Below, in pieces: positions 51,083 through 57,965 of a stretch of 64,000 nucleotides of DNA. The notes beneath the pieces are model-generated. The model searched no databases and had not been told where the DNA came from. It was given only the letters and a program-made list of their open reading frames with translations. Made by a program: the position numbers and the translations under genes. Within the stretch, counting starts at the first letter, position 1; each line of letters opens with the position of its first letter. Origin of the DNA: Burkholderiales bacterium (lineage in GTDB: Bacteria > Pseudomonadota > Gammaproteobacteria > Burkholderiales > Usitatibacteraceae); NCBI GenBank assembly GCA_019634955.1, contig JAHCAK010000025.1, positions 1 through 64,000 of the forward strand, given 5' to 3'.

Positions 51083-54000
51083 TTAAGGCGCCACGACCTG
51101 CCAGGTGCCGCCGGGGCTCGCGACGGGCGTGGAGGACGCGATCGAGGCGCCCTTCAGCTTCCAAAGGTAGGTCGTGCCGTCGGTGTGGCGCCACAGCAGG
51201 TCGTCGCGCCCGTCGCCGTCGAAGTCGCCCACCGCGCGGATGGACCACGCGCCGCCCGGGTTGCCGAGCCCGCCGGCCGTGACGCCGCCGGCGCCGTCGA
51301 GCAGCCACACCCAGGTGTCGCCCGCCGTCGAGCGCCACAGGAGGTCGGCGATGCCGTCGGCGTTGAAGTCGCCCGCGGCCACCAGTTGCCAAAGCGCGGG
51401 GTCGAGGCTCGCGATGGAGAACGCGAACCGGATCGCGAGGCCGTCCATCCACCAGGTGTAGACCAGCCCGTCGGTCGTGCGGCGCCACAGGATGTCCGCC
51501 TTGCCGTCGCCGTCGAAATCCGCGAGGTCGATGATCTGCCACTCCGGCCCGGGGTTGGCGATCGGGCCCTGCCCCAGGATCGTGCCGCCGGACATGAGCC
51601 AGGCGTACACCTGCCCCGTGGTCGCATTGCGGAAGACGAGGTCCGCGCGGCCGTCGCCATCGAGGTCGGCCGCGCCCGCGAGCGCCCATTCGAGGCCCAC
51701 GGCCCCCGGGCTTTCGGCGGAGACGACGGTCGTGCCGTCGAGCATCCACACGTAGACCGAGCCGTCGTTCGTGTTGCGCCACACGAGGTCGGCCTTGCGG
51801 TCGCCGTTGAAGTCGCCCGTGTCCACGAGCTGCCACTCCGCGCCCACCACCTGGAAGGCCGTGCTCCCCACGGTGGCGCCGTCCATCTGCCACCACGCGA
51901 GCCCGGTGCCGCCATCGCGCCAGTAGAGGTCGTCGCGCCCGTCGTCGTTGGCGTCGGCCTGCGTGACCTTGCGCGGGTCGCCCAGCAGGCGCACCGCCGC
52001 CGCGTTCACGCCCGCGATGCCCGCCAGGACGATGCCCCCGTCGGGCTGCACGGCCACGGCGCGGGCCAAGTCGAAACTCCCGGTGATGTCGATGGTGCGC
52101 ACGCCATTGGCGCCGAAGCTCGCGTCGCGGGTGCCGTCGTCGTTGAGGCGCACGGCGGCGAAGCCAACGGCGGCGCCGTCGAAGCCCTGGCCGGCGACGA
52201 GGATCTTGCCATTCCTCTGCAGGGCGATCCCCCATCCCCGGTCCGTGCCGCCGGCGATGTCGATCGAGGCGATGCCTCCGGTGGCGAACGTGGTGTCGAG
52301 CGCACCCGTGGCGGTCAACCGCACCACGGCGATGTTCTCGTTGGCGCCGTCGAGGATCACTCCCGCCACGAGGATCTTGCCGTCGCGCGTGAGCGCGATG
52401 GCAGCGCCCTGGTCGTTGGAGGCGGAGGCCGGGATCACCGCCTTGCCGCCCGTGCCGAAAGTCGCGTCCAGCGATCCGTCAGCGTTGTAGCGGGCCACCG
52501 CGATGTCGAAGAGGCTGCCGACGCGCGTGTAGCCCGCCGCGACGATCCTGCCGTCGGGCTGCACGGCCACGGCCTGCGCCACGTCGTTCAGCGCGCCGAA
52601 CGGGGTGATCACCACGCCGCCAGTGCCGAACGAGGCGTCGAGGTGGCCGTTCTCGCTGTAGCGCGCCAGCGCGAAGTCGATGTTGCCGGGACCCACCACG
52701 GCATAGCCCGCGGAGACGAACTTGCCGTCGGGCTGCCGGGCCAGCGCGAGCGCCTCGGCGAAGCCGGTCCCCATCGTGTGGATGGTGCGGCCCGTGTTGC
52801 CGAAGTTGGCGGTGGCGAGGTTGCCGCTGGGGTCGAACTTCGCGAGCAGGAAGGAGGTCGTGGCCGGCAGGCCATGCCTCCCGGCGATGACGGCCGAGCC
52901 GTCGGGGAGTGCCACGACCGCGTTCGCCAGGTCGAAGGAGGCCCCGGAGGGAACCGAGGAGGCGTTCGAGCTGCCGTACCCGTCCATCTGGCCGGACGGT
53001 GTGAAGCGCATCACCGCGGCATCCGCGTCGTGCGTGTCGTGCAGCATGCCGGCCACGAGGATCCCGCCCGACGGGGCCAGGGCGAGCGCCCGCGGATCGA
53101 GGTTCATCGAGAAGAGGTTGAGGGTGACGATGCCCGTGCCCCCGCCGAAAGCCGCGTCGCGCGCCCCGGCGCTGGTGTAGCGGACCATCGCCAGGTCGCG
53201 GGCGAACACGCTGGCCGTCACGATGCGCGACCCGAAGCTGGAGAGGGTGCCGTCGGCATTGGCCTGGATGGCGCCGCAATCGATGAGGGCGGTGTCGGTC
53301 TCGGCCTGGATGCCGCCTGCGCCGAAGGTGCCGTCCAGGGCTCCCGACGCGGTGAGGCGCGCATAGGTGGGGCGCCCCGTGGAGCACACCACCACCTTGC
53401 CGTCGGCCTGCACCGCGAGGCCCCGCGTGAAATAGGAGGCCGTGCCGCCGACGAAGGCCACCCCGTTGGCGCCGAACAACGGGTCGCGGGCGCCGTCGGC
53501 GGTGATCCGCAGCACCGACATCTCGTACCGCGTCTGGCCGGGCTGCTGCGAGACGCCCCCGATGACGAATCCGCCACCGGTGGCCACCGACACCTGGCCC
53601 CCGTCGTAGGCCCCGGACAGGTCATAGAGGGCCAGTCCGTCTTGGCCGGCCGGCCCGAAGGTCTTGTCCACGCTGCCGTCCGCATTCAGGCGAACGGCAG
53701 CGAAGTCGAAGTTGGTGCCGGCGGAGGACTGCGAGCCGATCCCGGTGACGACCACCTTGCCGTCGGCGACGAGATGCACGGCCCTGGCCATGTCAAACCC
53801 GCCGCGAAAGTCGATCGTCTTCACGCCGCCCGTGCCGAAGGTGGGGTCGAGCGCGCCCGAGGAGGTGACGCGGAACACCACCATGTCGGGGTTGCTGCCG
53901 GAAGCGTACCCCGCGACGGTGATCGACCCGTCGGCGGCGATCGCCAGAGCGTACGCCTCGCTGAAGCCGAAAGGGTTCACGGTCGTGGCGCCGTTCGTGC

Positions 54001-54433
54001 CGAACGAGGTGTCGAGGGTCCCGTCCGCGTTGAAGCGCGCGACGAGCATCTTCGTCCCGGAGAAGTGCGACATCCGGCCCGCGACGACGAGCTTGCCGTC
54101 GGCCTGCCGCGCGATGGCGTAGCCCAGCGAGGAATAGTCCCAGGGAAGCATCGCCTTGCCCCCGGTGCCGAAGGTCGTGTCCAACGCGCCGGCCGCGGTG
54201 AGCTTGGCCACGAACAGGTGAGCCGCGCCGCGCCGCACGACGGTGCCGACCACCCAGCGCTCGGCGGTGCCCGTCACCCCTTCGACGGCTTCATCGGCAG
54301 CGAAGGCGGGTGGCGCCGCCACCCCGCCCGTGCCGAAGGAAGGATCGAGGTCGCCGGGACGGGCGGCGGACGGCAGGGAGGCGAAAAGGGCGATACCGGC
54401 CAGCAGGAAGGCGGCGAGTCGGGGGGGCATCAT
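51083..54433 (-). CDS. Secreted delta-60-repeat/VCBS protein
   Basis: 1116 residues: signal peptide (about 1-24), a long array of delta-60 repeats (about 25-800) and a VCBS/FG-GAP module (about 822-1116) ending TWQVVAP. The repeats follow the pattern ADGTLDxSFGTGGxxxx ... AIARQADGKLVVAGR at about 55-60-residue spacing, roughly a dozen times, and should form one or two large propellers. The module starts LAWWQMDG. Two adjacent ATGs lie at 54433 and 54430. The kinase gene ends 72 bases upstream on the same strand, so the ECF-kinase operon may read into this gene. A strong terminator follows. Function unknown; a large surface protein is inferred. Confidence 0.87.
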   Translation of the reverse strand: MMPPRLAAFLLAGIALFASLPSAARPGDLDPSFGTGGVAAPPAFAADEAVEGVTGTAERWVVGTVVRRGAAHLFVAKLTAAGALDTTFGTGGKAMLPWDYSSLGYAIARQADGKLVVAGRMSHFSGTKMLVARFNADGTLDTSFGTNGATTVNPFGFSEAYALAIAADGSITVAGYASGSNPDMVVFRVTSSGALDPTFGTGGVKTIDFRGGFDMARAVHLVADGKVVVTGIGSQSSAGTNFDFAAVRLNADGSVDKTFGPAGQDGLALYDLSGAYDGGQVSVATGGGFVIGGVSQQPGQTRYEMSVLRITADGARDPLFGANGVAFVGGTASYFTRGLAVQADGKVVVCSTGRPTYARLTASGALDGTFGAGGIQAETDTALIDCGAIQANADGTLSSFGSRIVTASVFARDLAMVRYTSAGARDAAFGGGTGIVTLNLFSMNLDPRALALAPSGGILVAGMLHDTHDADAAVMRFTPSGQMDGYGSSNASSVPSGASFDLANAVVALPDGSAVIAGRHGLPATTSFLLAKFDPSGNLATANFGNTGRTIHTMGTGFAEALALARQPDGKFVSAGYAVVGPGNIDFALARYSENGHLDASFGTGGVVITPFGALNDVAQAVAVQPDGRIVAAGYTRVGSLFDIAVARYNADGSLDATFGTGGKAVIPASASNDQGAAIALTRDGKILVAGVILDGANENIAVVRLTATGALDTTFATGGIASIDIAGGTDRGWGIALQRNGKILVAGQGFDGAAVGFAAVRLNDDGTRDASFGANGVRTIDITGSFDLARAVAVQPDGGIVLAGIAGVNAAAVRLLGDPRKVTQADANDDGRDDLYWRDGGTGLAWWQMDGATVGSTAFQVVGAEWQLVDTGDFNGDRKADLVWRNTNDGSVYVWMLDGTTVVSAESPGAVGLEWALAGAADLDGDGRADLVFRNATTGQVYAWLMSGGTILGQGPIANPGPEWQIIDLADFDGDGKADILWRRTTDGLVYTWWMDGLAIRFAFSIASLDPALWQLVAAGDFNADGIADLLWRSTAGDTWVWLLDGAGGVTAGGLGNPGGAWSIRAVGDFDGDGRDDLLWRHTDGTTYLWKLKGASIASSTPVASPGGTWQVVAP

Positions 54434-54505
54434 GGAACGCGCTCCAGGGGGTGTTTCCCCTGAAAACGCATTCCCGGGGGAAAACCCGCCACCGGGCTCG
54501 GTCGC

Positions 54506-57238
54506 TCAGCGGGCCATGCGCGCGAGGCGCTGCCGCGCGGTGGCCACCTGCGACTCCGTGCCGGGGTGGGCTCCCGGCCGGCCGAAGCGCCCGATGTGCT
54601 CGTCGACGAGCGAGAGCTGCGCCTGCGCGGCGGCGAGGTCGCGGTGGTCCAGGGCCAAGTCCAGCGCCGTGAGGGCGAGGTCCACGTAGTCGGGGCTGAA
54701 GTGCGGCGGCGCTTCGCCGATGCCCTTGCCGCCGGCCAAGAGCACGCGCAGCGCGTCCTCGCGGCGGCCTGCCGCCCGCAGCACCCGCGCCACGTCGATG
54801 CGGTAATCGAGGAGCTGCTCGGCCGGGACCGGGAACTGCGCGGGCAGGTCGCGGATGCGGGCCAGCGCCGCCTGCGCGTCGGCGTGCCGCCCCTGCCGGG
54901 CGCGGGCCAGCGCGAGGAGCGTCGCCCAGCGCACGCCGTTCGGGTAGAAGCGCTTTCCCATCTCCACGTGCACCGGGGCGAACCTCGAGAGCAGCGCCTC
55001 GGCCTCGCGGGGCCGGCCGTCGCGCACCAGGCCGTCGGCTTCGTAGATGGCGTTGTCGAAGTCGACCACGGTGGGGACCTCGGGCGCGGTCGCGCGCAGC
55101 GCGGCGAACTCCCGGCGGGATTCCTCCACGCGGCCGGCCACGTGCAGCAGGTCCGCATAGTGCCCGCGGTGGAAGCGCGTGATGAGCGCATCGGGGCCCG
55201 CGTGCGTCGACAGGTCGCCGATGCCCCGGGCCAGCTCGGCGAGCCCTTCCTCGACCAGGCCCAGGCGCGAGGCGCAAAAGCCGGCCCACGCCATCGCGGC
55301 GGCGCGGCCGGAGAAATCGCGCCCGCCGTGGGCGTCGAACACGCGCACCGCCTCGAGGAAGCGCTCGCGCGCGGCTTCCCAGCCGCCCTTGATGCGCTGC
55401 AGGTGCGCGGTGACGAGGATCGCGCCGAAGCGGTCCGGGTGCGCGGGGAAGTGCCGCGCGAAGATCGCCACGGCGCGCTCGGCGAGCGCCAGCTCGCGCG
55501 CGGGGTCGCGCGAGAGCTGCGCCACGGAGCTCGCGCTCGCGCGGGCGCGGGCGAGCGTCTCGCCGTCGCCGCGCGCGTCCAGGATCGCGAGCGCCCGGTC
55601 GCGCGCGGCGATGCCCTCGTCGGCGTTGCCCAGCAGGCGCGAGGCCGCCGCGAGCCCGATGAGCGCGTCGATCTCGTGATCCGCGGCGCTCGCGTCGCGC
55701 GCGAGGGAGGCCGCGTCGCGGAAGAGGGCGGCCGCCTTCGGGAACTCGTCCACGTCCATGAGCAGGCGCGCGACGGTGAGCGAGAGCTCGGCGCGCAGCG
55801 CGGGCGAGTCGCGGAAGGCCGCGGGCACGCGGCCGGCCGCCTCGACGAGCGCCTCGCGCACGGTGGTGGCGCGCGAGCGCGCCGCCTGCGCCTGGTGGCG
55901 CGTGTTCTTGGCGAGGAGCTCGGTGAGGAAGCCCTGGATCGCGCGCGCCTTGGCGGCTTCCTCGTGCGCCACGCGCGCCTGCCAGAGCGCGGCGGAGAGC
56001 CCCGCCACGAGCGAGACCAGCACCGCCGCCGCCGCCCCCGCCACGATCCGGTGGCGCGCGGCGAAGCGGCGCAGGCGGTACCACTCGCTCGGCGGGCGCG
56101 CGAGGATGGGTTCGCCCGCGAGCCAGCGCGCGAGGTCGGCGCGGAAGGCATCGGCGCCGGGGTAGCGGGCGGCGGGATCCTTGGCGAGGGCCTTCAGCAC
56201 GATCGTGTCGAGGTCGCCGCGCAGCCGGCGCCGCCACCGCGTCGCGGGCTCGCGGGCGCGCGCAGCGATGGCCGCCGTGGCCACGGTGCTGGGCCGCGCG
56301 GTGTCGGCGGCGAGCACGGCCTCCTCCAGCTCGGCGCGCGTGCCGCGGCGCAGGCGGTAGGGTCGCGCGCCCGCCAGCAGCTCGAAGAGGATGACGCCCA
56401 GCGAGTAGACGTCGCTCGCCGTCGTCAGCGGCAATCCCGCGACCTGCTCGGGCGAGGCGTAGTCCGGCGTCATCACGTGGCCGGCGCGCTGCGTGAGGCC
56501 GGTCTCGGCGGCGCTCGCCGTGCCGCGGTCGAGGAGTTTCGCGATGCCGAAGTCCAGCAGCTTCACGTCGCCCGTGGCCGTGACGAGGACGTTGGAGGGC
56601 TTGAGGTCGCGGTGGATCACGAGGTTCGCGTGGGCGTACTGCACCGCCTCCAGCACCTGCAGGAAGAGCGCCACCCGCTCGCGCAGCCCCGGCGCCTTCG
56701 CGTCGCAGTGCTCGACGATCGTGCCGCCCTCGACGTACTCGATGGCGAGGTAGGGCTGGCCCTCGGCGCTCACGCCGGCCTCGAGGAGGCGCGCGATGCG
56801 CGGGTGGTTCAGCGCGGCGAGGAAGGCGCGCTCGCGCTCGAAGCGCTCGCGGATGTGGGCGGCCGGAAGCTCCACGCGCGGGAGCTTGAGCGCCGCGGGC
56901 ATCCTCGCCCCGCCTTCGGCCGGCTCGGCAAGCCACACCGTGCCCATGCCGCCGCGTCCGACCACCCGCACGAGCCGCCAGCCCGCGACGAGGTCGCCGG
57001 GCGCGTGCGACTCGCCCGCTTGTTCCTCCCCGGGCGGGTAGGCGGGCAGGTCGGGCAGCGCGGCCGCCGTCGCCCCACCTTCCGGCGCGGCGAGGAGGCT
57101 CGCGAGAAGGGGGCGCAGGTCCGCGCTGGCCGGCGCAAGCGCGTCGAGCCACGCCGCGCGCCGGTCGGGCTCCAGGTCGAGGGCCTCGTCGAGGAGGGGC
57201 GAGAGCCGGTCCCAGTGCGCGAGGATCTCGGGGCGCAT
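54506..57238 (-). CDS. Hanks-type Ser/Thr kinase with TM helix and TPR repeats
   Basis: 910-residue membrane kinase. The kinase domain (about 85-365) has glycine loop GRGGMG at 94-99, Lys118, catalytic HRDLKPSN at 209-216, DFG at 229-231 and YASPEQ, all intact. One TM helix (IVAGAAAAVLVSLVAGL, about 397-413) precedes a C-terminal region of about 480 residues of TPR-like helices. The short segment before the kinase (LDLEPDRRAAWLDAL) is typical of kinases paired with ECF-like sigma factors. It starts 1 base after the sigma-factor stop (TGA-G-ATG), so the pair is translationally coupled. The kinase probably phosphorylates or is read by that sigma factor. Confidence 0.92.
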   Translation of the reverse strand: MRPEILAHWDRLSPLLDEALDLEPDRRAAWLDALAPASADLRPLLASLLAAPEGGATAAALPDLPAYPPGEEQAGESHAPGDLVAGWRLVRVVGRGGMGTVWLAEPAEGGARMPAALKLPRVELPAAHIRERFERERAFLAALNHPRIARLLEAGVSAEGQPYLAIEYVEGGTIVEHCDAKAPGLRERVALFLQVLEAVQYAHANLVIHRDLKPSNVLVTATGDVKLLDFGIAKLLDRGTASAAETGLTQRAGHVMTPDYASPEQVAGLPLTTASDVYSLGVILFELLAGARPYRLRRGTRAELEEAVLAADTARPSTVATAAIAARAREPATRWRRRLRGDLDTIVLKALAKDPAARYPGADAFRADLARWLAGEPILARPPSEWYRLRRFAARHRIVAGAAAAVLVSLVAGLSAALWQARVAHEEAAKARAIQGFLTELLAKNTRHQAQAARSRATTVREALVEAAGRVPAAFRDSPALRAELSLTVARLLMDVDEFPKAAALFRDAASLARDASAADHEIDALIGLAAASRLLGNADEGIAARDRALAILDARGDGETLARARASASSVAQLSRDPARELALAERAVAIFARHFPAHPDRFGAILVTAHLQRIKGGWEAARERFLEAVRVFDAHGGRDFSGRAAAMAWAGFCASRLGLVEEGLAELARGIGDLSTHAGPDALITRFHRGHYADLLHVAGRVEESRREFAALRATAPEVPTVVDFDNAIYEADGLVRDGRPREAEALLSRFAPVHVEMGKRFYPNGVRWATLLALARARQGRHADAQAALARIRDLPAQFPVPAEQLLDYRIDVARVLRAAGRREDALRVLLAGGKGIGEAPPHFSPDYVDLALTALDLALDHRDLAAAQAQLSLVDEHIGRFGRPGAHPGTESQVATARQRLARMAR

Positions 57239-57239
57239 C

Positions 57240-57800
57240 TCAGGGGCCGCGGATGGCGTCGGCGAGGATGAGGCGGGCCTTCTGCCAGTCGCGGGCCACG
57301 GTGCGCGGGCTCGATCCCGTGGCCTCGGCGACCTCGTCCACGGTGAGGCCGGCGAAGAAGCGCATCTCCACGAGCCGCACCAGGCCCGCGTCCACGGTCT
57401 CGAGGGAGGCGAGCGCCTCGTCGAGGCGGATGACCTCGACCTCGCGCGCGGCGACGTCCTCGACGTTCGTCGAGAGCGTGACGTGGACGAGGTCGCCCCC
57501 GCGGCGCTGCGCGGAGCGCTCGCGCACGAAGTCGACGATGACCGAGCGCATCACGCGCGCGCAGTACGCGATGAAGTGCGTGCGGTCGGCGAAGTCGATC
57601 CTGCCGGCGTGCAGGAAGCGCAGGTACGACTCGTGCACGAGGGCCGTGGTGTCGAGGAGCGTGACGGGCTCGGACCGGCGCAGGCGCTGGTGCGCCATTC
57701 GCTTCAGGTCGTCGTACGCGGCCGAGAAGAGGCTCTCCAGCGCCGCGGGCGCCGCGTCGCCGCGGCGGAGCCCGGCCAGGACTTCCGTGAAATCACCCAT
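57240..57800 (-). CDS. ECF-like sigma factor (Sigma70_ECF, PF07638 type)
   Basis: 186-residue sigma factor. Region 2 (about 10-95) contains LLDTTALVHESYLRFL and HFIAYCARVMRSVIVDFVRERSAQRRGG, the signature of the PF07638 'ECF-like' group. Region 4 (about 125-182) has ETVDAGLVRLVEMRFFAGLTVDEVAEATGSSPRTVARDW as the helix-turn-helix. The ATG at 57800 gives normal length; the frame is open upstream but that part is non-conserved and lies in a repeat. There is no anti-sigma factor gene beside it. The partner is the Ser/Thr kinase immediately downstream. Four 13-bp repeats lie 51 bases upstream and may be its own control sites. Confidence 0.92.
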   Translation of the reverse strand: MGDFTEVLAGLRRGDAAPAALESLFSAAYDDLKRMAHQRLRRSEPVTLLDTTALVHESYLRFLHAGRIDFADRTHFIAYCARVMRSVIVDFVRERSAQRRGGDLVHVTLSTNVEDVAAREVEVIRLDEALASLETVDAGLVRLVEMRFFAGLTVDEVAEATGSSPRTVARDWQKARLILADAIRGP

Positions 57801-57850
57801 GGTTCCGCGCGGGCGCGTGGAGGGGCCCGTCGCCGCCGATGGTACCGGAA

Positions 57851-57900
57851 CGGAACCGGTCCACGGAACCGGTCTGCGGAACCGGTCTGCGGAACCGGTC
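57851..57900. repeat. Four-unit 13-bp tandem repeat upstream of the sigma-factor gene
   Basis: Units of CGGAACCGGTCTG start at 57851, 57864, 57877 and 57890; the first ends CCA and the last is cut to 11 bases. Each contains the palindrome ACCGGT. A related half unit GGTACCGGAA precedes them. The array begins 51 bases before the sigma-factor ATG and directly abuts the T-run of the terminator for the Ig-VCBS gene. Confidence 0.9.
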
Positions 57901-57930
57901 AAAAAAGAAGGCCCGCCGAAGCGGGCCTTC
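57901..57930 (-). terminator. Intrinsic terminator after Ig-like/VCBS gene
   Basis: On the minus strand, a perfect 10-bp stem (GAAGGCCCGC / GCGGGCCTTC) around TTCG is followed by six T residues (57906-57901). It lies 36 bases after the stop at 57966. Confidence 0.9.
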
Positions 57931-57965
57931 CGGTGCGGCGGCCCCGGGGGGCCGTCAAGGCGAGG

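Noticed and set aside
51000-54463. Very long plus-strand open frame opposite the delta-60/VCBS gene
   Set aside because: It is an antisense shadow caused by GC-rich codon bias. Its translation is low-complexity Arg/Gly/His/Val-rich with no domain, while the minus strand gives a signal peptide and clear repeats.
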